Shown: in pieces, positions 1 to 11,704 of the stretch
How the letters are laid out: each line of letters begins with the position of its first letter
How positions within the stretch are numbered: position 1 is the first letter of the stretch
NCBI RefSeq assembly: GCF_037042905.1
Contig: NC_087258.1
Span: forward strand, 3,549,001-3,613,000
DNA: 64,000 nt
Direction: 5' to 3'
DNA from: Lytechinus pictus
Lineage: Eukaryota; Echinodermata; Echinoidea; Temnopleuroida; Toxopneustidae
Notes under the pieces: model-generated
What the model was told of the DNA's origin: nothing
Databases searched by the model: none
Seen by the model: only the letters and a program-made list of their open reading frames with translations
Position numbers and translations under genes: made by a program

Positions 1-744
1 TTTCTTGTTTTCCTCGTTTTTTTTCTTCAAATCGGTGATCAATTGAAAAATTGTAAGGGAGGCCGAACAATGCCCCCCCCCCGCCCCCTGGCATCACCCG
101 GATGACTTGCCACTTTCATTTTCTGTATATAGGTCGGTCACAATAATAACAGGTACATAATCAAGACCATAACCACGATGAACATATTTTCTTTGTTCTC
201 ACATTTAATTTCAGTACTCCCACTTGTATTTCGTTTGAGGGAAATTCAGTGTCTAATGATTATTATTTTTTAAGCCAACTTGAATTAAAAAAAACAGGAA
301 ACAAGAAAAGATTAAAAAAAGGAAGAAAAAAGAACAAGAAAACAATAAAATGGATCAAGGATGAAGAATGGAAAAACAAACAGGACACACAGAAAGGAAG
401 GATAAGATGAAGATCGAAATAAAGAATGAGTAAGGATAGAAGAGGGTGAAGGTGGTGCAGAAAAAAAGTGGAAGATTTAAAAAACAGAAACGCAGGTACT
501 TATTTTCCATCATTTCCATCATAACAATAAAAATAGATTGCATTTTATCACACACGCGGCAGAGTGGGATCCATGACTGAAATTAAATAACCACTAACCT
601 TCCTCGCAAACGATGTCTATGTGCATTATGTAGAACTTAAGCGGACACATATACGAGTGATATACGCTATATCGTCCTCTACGTCTACATAGAACATGAC
701 GCGCTGCAACACACGTTGTGCAAAGGGCCCTCTTCCTTTATACA
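1..744. other. AT-rich non-coding stretch
   Basis: No convincing exon, RNA gene or complete repeat is visible. There is a C-rich run near 72-88 and A-rich tracts near 285-350. The open frames here are short and low in complexity. Confidence 0.5.
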
Positions 745-745
745 T

Positions 746-850
746 GAAAGAAATGAATGAAGAGAACAATGGTAAGCGTAGCTTAAATCAAGGCTCCCCA
801 GAGCTATCTGCCCTGAAATGAAATAAAGGATCGCTCTGGGGAACCTTGAT
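746..850. repeat. SINE-tail fragments in opposed orientation
   Basis: Positions 746-814 are the reverse complement of the 3' tail of the tRNA-derived SINE seen at 1020-1285 and 24625-24890; shared words include 'agagctatctg' and 'gtagcttaaatcaagg'. A second fragment at 833-850 ('gctctggggaaccttgat') runs the other way, so the pair forms a small inverted repeat. No tRNA-like head is present, so these are 5'-truncated pieces. Confidence 0.6.
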
Positions 851-1019
851 GTATAATTTATCACATTTGTACATTTTCTCCCATACAAGTATTGTATCAA
901 AGCAATAGCTTTGATCCAACTTGGGCATGGCGGCTTGTCATTTTTCAAAACCCACCTACACCCAACAAAGGAAATCAAAATTGATATCGTGTCAAAATCT
1001 GTTTATCTGACGGTCAGTC

Positions 1020-1285
1020 GGATTGGGGTCGCCCAAACCACTAACCCGTCTCTATGGTCTATTGGTTAAGGCACCGGCGCGCCGCGGCGTGCCAAGCTGG
1101 GGGCCCGGGTTCGATTCCCGGCAGAGACATTTTTTCGGCATTACCAATTTTTTCCAAAGGACAAATAGCTCTGGGGAACCTCGAATTTTGCTACGCCTAC
1201 CATCATGACCATTGTTCATTTCTTTCACATATTTAAATACAAGAGTTGCCAAAGTTGTTGTACATGTATATTTCTCACATGTATA
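1020..1285 (+). repeat. tRNA-derived SINE, copy 1
   Basis: The tRNA-like head spans 1048-1128, with an A-box-like 'tggtctattggttaag' and a B box 'gggttcgattccc'. A shared tail follows ('cattttttcggcat', 'agctctggggaacct', 'ctacgcctaccat'). The same head and tail recur at 24625-24890, which defines a family. This copy carries a GC-rich insertion in the anticodon region and a mismatch at the base of the acceptor stem, so it is not a functional tRNA gene. Confidence 0.8.
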
Positions 1286-1388
1286 TGAGGAAAATCAAAT
1301 TTGTCAACAAGTCCGAAAAGTATTGTGTTTCATGGACCATTGTTGAAATATGATAGAGGGGTCACGCGCGTAAAAAAATGTCTAAAAA

Positions 1389-1762
1389 CGGCACTGTTGA
1401 AAAATTCATAAAAGATAAAGTTGAAATTAAAGGGTTGAATGTGTACTACCAGTGGATAGGATATATGTCTGACATTCCATATCTGACCAGAATTGGGCAT
1501 TTTAGCCAGCTCATTTTGAAATAAATTGGCATTTATGAAGATATCTCCTCACGGGATCAAATTCATCACCTGAAACACTAAAGTAGCCCTATTCTTCCAC
1601 CAGCCAAAAAATAGTTCCAAAGTCCTCAATATTTCGTCCTAATTTGGGCAAAGGAAGTTCAGTAGTTGCCCTTTCTATAGATGGTCAATCATATTCATAC
1701 ACTTTTGTCAATCAGCAGTATCAAATTGAAATAATTTAGAATGGGTTTGGTCGAATGAGTAT
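1389..1762 (+). repeat. Dispersed repeat, copy 1 of a ~370-bp family
   Basis: The sequence aligns by eye almost end to end with 23892-24268. Shared blocks include 'ctaccagtggataggata', 'ccatatctgaccaga', 'aaaggaagttcagta' and 'tttgtcaatcag'. At the second site it is the filling of an 800-bp element with long inverted ends. Here those ends are not recognisable. It has no coding potential. Confidence 0.7.
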
Positions 1763-1854
1763 AATTTGGTCCTTTGGTAATTAGTCTCGTGGCACCTAGA
1801 GTGATCTGTTTTTCAACTTGTTTGGTTTTTTTTACTGAAACCTCTAAAAGTGCG

Positions 1855-2015
1855 TATGGGTGTGAGTGTGTGTGTGATGGTGTTTACGTGTGTGCTTGCG
1901 CGCGTGAGGGAACGTTTCCATGTGTGAGGATGGTTGGGAGGATGTGTGTGTGTGTATGTAAGGATGTGGGTGAGGGTGCGTTTGTGCGTGCAATTTCTGT
2001 GTATGTGTTGGATCG
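1855..2015. repeat. TG-rich degenerate microsatellite
   Basis: Interrupted (TG)n tracts mixed with GTGCG and ATGTG words. The open frames on both strands are by-products of the simple repeat. Confidence 0.75.
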
Positions 2016-3449
2016 AGTACGGAGCTAATTATATTGTAATTTATTTTTGCCGCTCGAAATAGTCGGCAATGCAGCATTGTGTAGCTTCGTATGAAATTAA
2101 TGAGTTGATAGATTTACGTCAACTTGATGGATTCAATGTTAATCATTTTAATTTCCATGAAATGTTTTTAATTCAAAGTCATTATTGGAAAAAAAATATG
2201 CATTAGGAAGTAGAAATGATTTGAAGGGAGGGTAACAAAGAGTAATCTGGCGGCGGTATACATAGTAAAAGAATTTTAAAGTGAAAATGTCATTTGCATT
2301 GATATAATTTAACTGATTTTTATCATGACACAAAACACTATGCATGATAATTTTTTTTTAATTGTCATGATTCAATTTCCATAATGATACCAAACGAAAC
2401 GCTCTTACTGATATCCGAAAGGAGATCAAGGAGTGATAGACGTCATTTTCAGTGACTAATCAATTTTTTGAAGATCCGACCTGAAACAACGATTATTTTT
2501 AGCTACCATGACATTTCATGCTATTGCAGGCAGGTGATGAAAACGAATTAGTTTCCTAAAATATTGATGGAAGCCTTAATTTAAAGCGAGAAAAATGGTT
2601 TATTCCTTGAATATGAATTTTATAGTTATGGTATCATATAGTATGATATTCAGAAACCTCCCGCGAAACGTTATTTTTATATTAATATACTTTTCTTATT
2701 TATGAAGTGTTAGCACCATTCATTGTATAAAATAAAAGCCTCGTTGATCTTAGGGGTTTCAATTTCCTGATACGAACTATATCACTGCTGTCCAAAAACA
2801 TGCACAACATTATTTTTTGTATCTAATTGACCCATAAAGCTTCTCGAGTATTTATTTTTCATATTGCCATCTTTTCTGGTATTCACTATTAAGGGGATCA
2901 ATCCATCTTTTCAGGCAATTTTCGAGATATGTTGTCAACACTACCATATATGGCGAAACTACATGGAATTCATAATTCATTTCGATAAATCCGTCGTTCT
3001 AATGGTTTCGGGTCGCAAAAGAAAAAAAAACAGGAACATTCAAATAATTGGGGGGTTTTCTTCTACACGTTGTCGTGATGGTGAAAACAATGAAGTCCAT
3101 CCCCCCCCCCCCATTTCTCTCTCTCTCTCTCTCCGCACATTCACATCCTCACATACGCATTGGCAGTGTAAACCAACATACATCACGTATGTACATGAAC
3201 ATTATCTGTCGCCAATTTCGCTCGTTGACTCTTATATACACAATTTTTTTTCACTCGTACCCATACACCATAACACATACCCTACCCCCACATACATACC
3301 CACAAAGAAATTTATTCTACCATTTTCCCCTTATATTTGTATATATTTGCCGCTCTCTATCCATCTTTTTCTCTTTTCTTCTCTATATCTTTTTCCCGAT
3401 CGTCTTTTAATTTTTCCTAATTCCATGCTTTATTTAATTCATATTTTCT
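2016..3449. other. Non-coding, low-complexity tracts
   Basis: AT-rich sequence without exon signals. A poly-C run followed by (CT)n lies at about 3101-3134, and a C/A/T-rich tract to 3410 gives long but biased open frames. I see no gene. Confidence 0.5.
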
Positions 3450-3454
3450 GTGAA

Positions 3455-3625
3455 GAGTCCAATTTAAAGGGAAAGTTCATCCTGACAAAAAGTTTATAGT
3501 AAAAATAGCAAAAACAAATATTGCCGAAGGTTTGAGAAAAATTCATCAAAGAATTAAAGTTATTAGAATTTTAATTATTTGATTTGTGACTTCACATGAA
3601 AGCAGCATTCCTGCTTAGCGAAATC
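3455..3625 (+). repeat. Member of a palindromic MITE family (fragment)
   Basis: It opens with 'aaagggaaagttcatcctga' and continues with 'ttgatttgtgac', the layout seen again at 26935-27110 and 27211-27435. A related piece with a central 'tgtgacgtcaca' lies near 3807-3820. Confidence 0.55.
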
Positions 3626-3954
3626 AATGAAATATAATTTTTACCTAAAAAAATAAAAATGGATTTTACTGTAGCTTTTGTATATCAATATACAAATCAT
3701 TTAGCACCATATCATGAATAGAAAACAAAAATAAGTCATCAGGAACTATTAGAAAAAAAGAAATTCATGTATTTTGAATTACATAACATATGGGGCAGCT
3801 GCTCGTTTGTGACGTCACAAATCCAAAACTTATAATTATGTTATATATAAGAATAGTAAAGAGCAATTACATTCATTTATTTATTTATTTCCTCTTTAAG
3901 GATATTCATAGCATATAATGATTAAGAATATTCCAGAATATCTCAGTAAAGCTT

Positions 3955-4621
3955 TGTTAGGCATGCATATTTAATGAGATGGAGTAATTTTGTTATTTCT
4001 AGAATGTCCAAAGATAGACAATAGAGCCTGTCTGCAGTGAAAAGGACAATAAGATTAGCTATGATGTTTACATTGTTAATTTCACTGAGGTCATTCAAGA
4101 GTCTTCCAGAAGTGGACTATTCTAGAAAGGATAAAGTTCTTTTTTAAAGACACCACTAGAAGCTTCCAGAATAGTGGAAATTTATATATAAGCTGGCAGT
4201 TTCTTCAAGGAATCATCATATCAGATCAGAACTCAAAGTTTCACACCAGACTTTATGTCAGAGCATAGTTTATTTCAAACTGGAATACAACATTTATCTT
4301 CTGTTGAATTATTTGAACGCCATCAATGAACTGTTTGCAGTTACTTTGAGAGAGGAATTCTCAGTTCGCATCGAGATCATCAACCTGTTTTAATGAACGC
4401 TTTTCAACCCATGGATTGCTGAAATTGACTGTTAATCATCATCAACATCGTCTTCACAGACATTTCAACTCGTTACAGTGACTTGTTATTCATCGTGCTT
4501 CAACATCAATTTCATCATCGCCATCATTGTGAGCTTTACTTTAAGGAATCTTCGCCAGCCAACTTGGATTTTATCTGGATTTAATATAGGACTATCATAA
4601 CTTTGGATTGCACATCTAACA
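3955..4621 (+). mobile_element. LTR-like unit or heat-shock-type promoter plus leader
   Basis: The unit begins TGTTAG and ends CTAACA, 6-bp inverted termini of the TG...CA kind typical of retroelement LTRs, over 667 bp. A TATA box lies about 230 bp in. No matching target-site duplication is visible (flanks 'agctt' and 'cttca'), no second copy occurs in the window, and no gag or pol frame follows. An alternative reading is a promoter and non-coding first exon, since a good splice donor (GAT|GTAAGA) sits at about 4632-4638. The call is undecided between a solo LTR and a non-coding leader exon. Confidence 0.4.
4159..4190 (+). promoter_or_regulatory. Heat-shock element next to a TATA box
   Basis: Positions 4159-4171 read GAAgcTTCcaGAA, a perfect three-unit nGAAn/nTTCn heat-shock element. 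The TATA-like 'ttatatataa' starts at 4182. Further two-unit TTCnnGAA sites lie at 3997-4004, 4104-4111 and 4120-4127. A second three-unit site (GAAtaTTCcaGAA) lies at 3926-3938. Heat-shock factor binding is inferred from the motif only. Confidence 0.5.
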
Positions 4622-4689
4622 CTTCAAAAGATGTAAGATCATTATTTATTTTTTTTGTTTAGTGTATGATCTATTTCCTGTAATAAAAA

Positions 4690-4862
4690 AAGGAAATCAA
4701 ATTTGAAACAAAATTTTCATTGTTATTTGTTGCAGTATCGTAACAATTCTAATAACTTTCTTAATCTTCAACGGATTTTCCTCAAAACCTCAGAAATATT
4801 TTTTGTTATTTTTTTCTGCTATTCATACAACACACTTTTTTCAGGGTGAACTTCCCATTTAA
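4690..4862 (-). repeat. Palindromic-MITE family member, reverse orientation
   Basis: It ends in 'gggtgaacttcccattta', the reverse complement of the family's opening, and contains 'taataactttcttaatctt' like the right arm at 27300-27435. Confidence 0.55.
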
Positions 4863-5980
4863 CTTTCAAGTACATGTACCACAATTTTCCCTTCTCTATC
4901 TTTATGATTATTCTGTCCATGATTACGTAATCGATGTGATGTATCTTCCATTTCCGTTGTCTTTTTTTTCCATTTCCCCTGCTTTTCTATTTAGTACATA
5001 TGACCTTAAAAATCCTGTTTCATCATTTTTCGTTTTAAATCTTTCATTGGATAAATATGATAAATTGCCTTTAGGTAATTGTTTTCTTGAAGGATTTTTT
5101 TCTAAAAGGAAGACAGGTTAAAAAATGAACAAATTAGTGCAAGAGATTGTGATGTACTCAAACGATTCAGAAGACACGAATTTCTAGGATTTACATGTTA
5201 CTTTATTCATTTCAATTTAAGATTTGTGCATTTTACAATCCAACATGCTCAAGTATAATTTCAGCGGGAGTTCTCTCAATACTTGATACCTATTAATGCC
5301 CAAATATGATATATTACGAGACCTCTACTAATCATTCCTTCATAATATTCAAAACAAAGCTTAACATGAAAATTTATAACATTCAAAACAAAACTCATCA
5401 TTAAAAATCATTATTTGACAAATAAAGATGAACAAGTGATCTAATCTGTCGGGATTATTGATATGTAAATGAATAAAATATATGATACCTAAATTGACGT
5501 TACTTGTATTGGGCGTTGCAATTGTCTGGTAGTTCCAATAATCGAATGGTATTCGTAAATGACGTAACATTATCCATGGTGAGTATAATGGTGATATAAT
5601 AACAAATGTGATGAGCAGCATGACTCAATGACTGCCATATGAACCCAAATTCATGTCACATAATCATACAGTCATATTTACCATTCTGATTCTCCTTTTC
5701 TCAAAGAATAACGGATGTATAAAATATAATTTTATCATCATTAAACATGAATTCAATGATTCATTCTTTTCAGGAAATGAAATCGATTAAAGTTTTTAAT
5801 AAACACTGCATATTTTACATAAACAACATTTTATTAAAAAATCCGACAAGTAACAAAATGATGTAATCTAAAAATTTAGCATTATTTCGTAGAAACAGTT
5901 ATATGCACATCATGATGAATATTATTTACATTTGCTAATGATCTCACATCCCCTCTGTCCTTTTTCTTTTCATATTTTCA
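4863..5980. other. AT-rich non-coding stretch
   Basis: No exon-like open frame with splice sites, tRNA-like fold or terminal repeats is visible. Open frames reach about 90 codons but are rich in Phe/Leu/Ser from T-rich sequence. Confidence 0.45.
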
Positions 5981-6330
5981 TTTAATGTGCGTGTGTATGA
6001 TATGTTTCCCTTATAATGAAACAAGTTCGAGCAATGGATAGCTAATCCATTTAATCAGTTGTCAATCCAATTTCTTTTAGTTCTTGGATGACAAAATTCG
6101 ATTGAATATAATTTTATAGAATAAGATACATAAGAACAAGTGGAGATATGTCATCATCAGTTTGCTCATTGAATATTCATTAAAACACGCATATAACAGT
6201 TTCACTGAAATAATGCAAATCTTTAAAATGTCATAACTTCGTTATTTCTTTTTTTTTCCAATTTTGATGAATTCTTCAGCCATTTTCAATCATGCTTATT
6301 TTATTGAGAATCAAACTGTGTTGCTAAAAT
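5981..6330 (+). repeat. Dispersed repeat family B, copy 1
   Basis: It aligns by eye with 32880-33260. Shared blocks include 'aatcagttgtc', 'tagttcttgga', 'agaacaagtgg', 'gacatcatcag' or its variant, 'gaatattcat' and 'attttgatgaatt'. The second copy ends in 'cagcccggaccatccctt', the end of a palindromic MITE family I associate with sea urchins. Confidence 0.6.
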
Positions 6331-7058
6331 TTTACAAACTTGTTTAATCTTTCGATACAGTGATAAAGTTAACTAACAGACTATATACGAAGAAACCATG
6401 CATTAAATTTCATACTCAACGGCAATGCTAAGCATATCTCTTTTGTGTTACACCACATAAAGCCTTAAATTTTAAAACAAAAATTGCATCGTTGCAAAGG
6501 GCTGTGTCTACTGATTTGCATTGGCGACAAAAGAATATAAAGTGTGAAGAACAGAAACAACTTCAGGTGTTTTGCTGTGAAACGTCTATGTCTAAATAGT
6601 ACTTTAACACCCTCGATTGGTTGTCTTATGACGTACAAGATTAGGAACAGCATAATTTAGAATTCTGGATGGTATTAGCTAGAATACTGAACTTATCAAA
6701 CTGTCCAAGCCTTGGGATTTCTTGAGATTTTCTCCCAGCTGGGAGGGGGACTAGATGCCCCTCTCCCATCGTTACTTTACGGAATTCGGAATTCCCGGGG
6801 AGATGTATCTTCCCACCCACATTCGTTAAAATGGTTACGATCGTAATTCACGGAGAGCCTTCTGCAGTTTGCCTTTACTATGAAGAACATAATGTCACCG
6901 TCAAACCAAGAAAACCGACTCCAGACCGATCAAAGCTAGTAGTACCTTATTCATCGATGGGGTTCGCGTTGTGTTTATGGGTGTGTGAGGGGTGGGTGTG
7001 TAAGCGTGTGTGTGGTTGGACAGCGATATTACACCGGTTTAGACAGGCAATCCAGTAA
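6331..7058. other. Non-coding, no feature recognised
   Basis: A GC-richer patch around 6720-6960 and a short (TG)n-like tract near 6975-7015 are present. The 75-codon open frame starting at 6831 has no supporting motif. Confidence 0.4.
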
Positions 7059-7219
7059 TACTTTGGTCACATAAGCTCTACGGCGGCCGTACGGCGAGTC
7101 GAAAACAGCCGTTTAATTCATTTTATTCAAACCACCTATGTATAGCTGGTACAAAAAATATGAAAACGGCCGTTTTCGACTCGTCGTACGGCCATCGTAG
7201 ATCAAATGTGACCGAGGTA
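7059..7219. mobile_element. MITE with ~50-bp inverted ends and TA flanks
   Basis: The left arm from 7061 ('ctttggtcac' then 'ctctacggcggccgtacg') is matched in reverse by the right arm ending at 7217 ('cgtacggccatcgtag' then 'gtgaccgagg'). Both ends abut TA (7059-7060 and 7218-7219), as expected of Tc1/mariner-like insertions. The centre is only about 60 bp and cannot code for a transposase. Confidence 0.75.
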
Positions 7220-7574
7220 TAAGTGACAATATAATCATTGTAATATAAAGTAGAATAATATTTAATTGTATCACATATGCTATTAAGAATAACTCAATAA
7301 ACTATTAGAATGCGTGTACAACCCAAGATTTCCGGAATTCAGGAAAACTCAAATACGATTCGAAAATTACATAAATGACTTCTCACATTAAGTTTATCTT
7401 AAAAAACAAACTAGATTTAAACAACAAATAGAAACACTTCAAATACACATTTCCCATATACGAGCATACTATGGAATATTTTATTTCGACACATTTATCA
7501 CTTTGCAGATGAGAGCAGATGCTATAGCAATTTCCATAGTGTCTACACTCTATAAACACTTAGTACAATTTTAC

Positions 7575-7732
7575 CCATTAGATAGAAAGGGAACATGCAT
7601 GTTTGCTGGGTACTTTTTACCCTATATTGGGCTATTTCAACACAATATTGCGTAAAATTTATAAAATGTTTAGTATCTCTTTTACCGAACCAACATGCAT
7701 GTTCCCATTTTACCCAATATTAGTTTTTTTTT
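7575..7732. mobile_element. Small inverted-repeat element
   Basis: 'gggaacatgcatgtt' on the left reappears inverted as 'aacatgcatgttccc' on the right, with further pairing of 'acccatta' to 'acccaatattag' in reverse. This is a MITE-like layout of about 155 bp. The exact ends are uncertain. Confidence 0.5.
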
Positions 7733-9830
7733 TAATAAGAGTGTAACAGTAGAACTAAACTATCTATCTAACTTTTTTTTAATAACTATATCATTGAACA
7801 GTTGGAATACCTGCAACCCCATCTACGGAAAAAAATAAAACTACTCGAGAGCCACTGTCATGTACTAAGGAATAAAGCTATACATAACACTACACTCATA
7901 TAGGTAACATAATTCAAATAATAGCATGCATACGGGATGTTGTCGATAGGCAGTAATCAATGTGTAGAGATTATATAAATCTTGTAATTGATATTTTTCA
8001 CATGGTTTATTAAAATAGGCTATTCCTAATCTTAAAGAATGAATTTTGAAGGCATTTTGCATTAACTAACATTTTAGGTGTTTTTTTCTAAGAGAAAATG
8101 TGTTTTTTCTGATTTCTAGTTCTGTATAATTTTTTTTTAACATAAAATCTTAATTTATTTTGCATGTTGAATTTATACAATATCAATGACGTACATGTAA
8201 CATATAGACGATTGATTATAGAGAAAGATAATATTTAACAAAAATAAATAAACTACCCGCATGTAGTACATGATATATTATGATTACACACATAATCATC
8301 ACCTTTCAACTACTTGATAAACGGAATAAACATAACCGCAGAATCCGTTTAACTTTTAGAATAATTTTTGCCTCCAAATGTAAGAGATAAAACCTGTTAT
8401 AAAAGGAAAGGTGAGTGAACGGATCGCACCATCCCCTGGAGTATTAGCAAATAATTCGCTCTTTAGTATTCATTTATTCTAATATTGGTAGCCATGATGT
8501 TAAAGCGATGCTGTAGAGGGCTCCGTTGAGATTCTACACACTATAAAAACGTCCCCACAACGTAATATCAAGGGGCTATTAACGAAAGTTAAGTGGCCTC
8601 GGAACACGTATTCAAGTAGACCAGTTAACAGATGGCCATGAGCGCGGACTCAGGGATAGCCTTCGCGACAAGATACAGAAAGGATGTCCCTTGCTGTTTT
8701 TTTTTCCTTATAGGGTGTAATCGGCAAATATCTTCATTGACAAATGTAACAACTTATAACCGATAGACACCATGATAAAGTAATGTATGAAAATATCGAT
8801 GGCGCTGAATTATAAACAATAAATATGATGATTTTTTTTTGTATTTCAATCCAATTTTTATTAATCTAAAAATATCAAAACACAATGTAGATAAAACCAA
8901 ATACACCCTATGAGTTGTGAATAAGAAAAACCAGAACCTATTGCATGTTGTAAATATTGACAGATTAAATTATTATTCATATGCTATATCAGTGTCTATG
9001 CACAGCACAAACCCTGCTTAAAAGTTCATAAAACAGTGTTTACCATGTTTACTATGATGATGAACCTTACAGTATTTTTGAACAATTTAAACAACCATGC
9101 CTAATATTCATTGATAATTAAATATGAAACTAAACTTTGATATTTGTGATTTCAAACACATGTTTGAACTGTTTAAACAACTGTGTGGTTCACATAGTAA
9201 ACAGGGCTATTGAAAAAAAAAATAAACAGCGCTTTTACTGTGCAGTGTCCAGATAAATAATTCAATTAAAAAGGTTTTACGCCAAGAAATCCGTAGATAG
9301 TGGCGTTTAATTGAATAATGTTTTTCCCCAAGAATCAAACCATCATTTTTTTAAGGAAATACAAGTTATCGAACATAAAGTCATAGTAAAGGAGAAAATG
9401 CCTATCTGTGTTAACTTGTTTATAAGCCTATTGTATGGTCAACATTTGAAATGGAATAAGATACTCATTACCCCACCCCTACTGTTGTTTTATATCGTAC
9501 ACACTTTTTTTTTCAGGATGTGTTTCGGGTATCAATTTGCGGTCTTCAGAACTGGATTCTTCAGTAAGGCAGTTCTCCAAAATAAGTGCGATCCACCTAA
9601 AAATAGAATAAAAAGATATATGACATGAATGTTAATGTTTCTCCTTTCTAATCGTAATTTTTAATTTGAATATGTTGAAGGTAGATGTTATGCAGTGTAA
9701 AACTATGATACCCTTACATGTATATAAGAATTGCTACGAAGGGGGGAAATCATTCTAAACGCGAAACTAAAAATTAGAAGACACAAACTCGCAGGTCCTA
9801 TACTAAACACTTTGTAATTAATGATATAAC
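7733..9830. other. AT-rich non-coding stretch
   Basis: No gene or complete repeat is recognised over about 2 kb. Short open frames lack motifs. A pyrimidine tract plus AG at about 9508-9516 looks like a splice acceptor but leads nowhere convincing. Confidence 0.45.
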
Positions 9831-10005
9831 TAGGCGTTGTGGCGTGCGCCTGTAATCCAAGCTATGTGGGGAAGTTACAAATTGATGCAGAGGTTCGAGC
9901 CCCGGTCGCGTCTTTCGGATGGTGACGTTAAAGGTCGGTCCAGACGTAAATAATCATATCTGATTGATACACGTCTGACAAAACTCAAATACACACACAC
10001 ACACA
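9831..10005 (+). repeat. SINE with 7SL/Alu-like head words
   Basis: The head reads 'gtggcgtgcgcctgtaatcc' followed by 'aagcta', closely resembling the 5' domain of 7SL RNA and Alu. It is followed by a B-box-like 'aggttcgagcccc' and a body containing 'gatggtgacgttaaaggtcg', then a short (AC)n tail at about 9991-10004. It is a SINE by structure; the 7SL link is inferred from word similarity. Confidence 0.6.
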
Positions 10006-11544
10006 TATATTGTGATTGATCTTTACATTTGCATTAAACATCAAAGGAAATCGTAGACGAAGTAGTTCCATGTAAAGAGCTTAATATAATCTTCTTGAAA
10101 CAAAAAACTCTAGGTCAATGTTAAAAAATGTTGCAATGCAGGGTTTCTATTTAAGAATGGATTATTTGAAAAGAAACCCTAAAAAGTAATCACGAAATTG
10201 TCTAGCCAGATGCTTGGAAATATAGAAGTGACCTCTGAGCAAATGCCATGGAATCATGGGTATAAAGTGATAGTTAGATTAGCTTTGAATTGAAGAGGAT
10301 CTCCTAATGAGGAATGCGGGCCAATCACAATCTATGACCCGAAATTACGGGATGCCCAAGATATCACAATGTTGTTTTCACTTTTGTTTCTTATCTTTTA
10401 TAGAGTTCTTTCTAAATCTTTAAGGGTAAAGAAAACTGTATTATCGCAAAATGAGCATATTGATTGAAACCTTACAGTTGATGACTTCTGTCCCTTTTAA
10501 TATCCCTTGTTATGTCAATTATATCTAGCTAGCTCGGCTTACGAGACTAATTTAAGAGATATACAGGAAAAATATATCTAAAAGGAGAGACATGAGGAAG
10601 GTGGAGGCTAATCCTATATAAGACTTTCTTCATAATCATAATAACTGATTGAAATACAAATATATTTATAGTTTTGGATTGTTGTTTGCAAATGACACGC
10701 TAAAGGGTATTCATATACACATGTATATGGTCCAACATTAACACAGTGATTTAATCCAATTCAATGCATTTATTTCACTCAATGAAATAACTACAGGTTG
10801 TGGAACAAATACATAATTATTGCAACAAGGACGACGATGCAGAGTAAAAAGAGCATGGTAATATTGTAACAGAAGAAGAATCGAGTGAGGAGTGGTATTC
10901 AAGATAAGTATTTCCAGTCCAGTCAACAAGGGACATGGATTTGATACAAAATAAGACATACAAAGACAACAAAGGGAAAACAATCCCAAACAAAGTGTTG
11001 ATATTATATCAAAGTTCTTGCCTTGCTATAAGAATAAAGAACAAAGGGGAAAAAGGTCTAGCGTGTTTGGACGGTCGCAGAAAATCGGCAGGTGAAATTA
11101 AAAAAAAACATAGCATGTGGGTGAAATTGCCTGGGTGGAAATCGATCGCCGTATAGAAATAGAAAGAAAAAAAGACAGTTTACTTGAACAAAGTCTGTCC
11201 CTTTAAAGCTTTGGTCTTTGCCACTAAACTGCTGAGGCGAAGATAATAACTCTCATTTCATAAATATCACGGCGATTATTACCATCGCTATAATAACCGA
11301 TTTCTATTAACGAAGAAATTGCAAATGAAATTCTTTTTCCTATTATTCATTGATGAGTTATATTACCATTAAATTTTGAAACATAAGTTAAGGAAGATGA
11401 TACGATATTGAGCTAATAATGTCCAAAAAACTAATGTCTCTATCCTATTAGCATATGGAATTATTGAAATATCTACATATATCTTGTTTGTCAGCATTGA
11501 TTCCTATGAACAGACGAGTTATGCTTTTCATTTAGTCATATTCT
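10006..11544. other. Non-coding stretch, no feature recognised
   Basis: It lies downstream of the minus-strand peptide gene and could hold its final exon or 3' UTR, but nothing convincing was found. A minus-strand AATAAA lies near 10768-10775. Confidence 0.4.
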
Positions 11545-11704
11545 CCAAAGGGCAGGGGCGGATCCAGGATTTTCCAAATTTGGGGAGGGGCACATTTTCC
11601 CGAGGAAAAATTTGACAAGCAAAAAAAAGTCTTCAATTTATAAGGGGGACACACTTCTGTTTTATTGGAATTTTTACATTATAAATGTTAATTTTGCTTC
11701 TTAA

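Noticed and set aside
1048-1128. Functional tRNA gene
   Set aside because: Insertion in the anticodon arm, acceptor mismatch and the shared SINE tail show it is a SINE head.
2864-3499. 211-codon frame, the longest in the window
   Set aside because: Biased Ser/Pro/His/Leu composition from C/T/A-rich low complexity, with no domain or splice support.
9517-9561. Small exon on the plus strand after a strong pyrimidine tract
   Set aside because: Only 45 nt, no partner exons and no recognisable motif in any phase.
11080-11145. Possible third exon of the minus-strand peptide gene with a Cys-Phe-rich peptide after an acceptor-like CAG
   Set aside because: An apparent somatostatin-like Cys-Phe run depended on miscounting a T homopolymer; with nine T the frame gives no second cysteine and no cleavage or amidation site.
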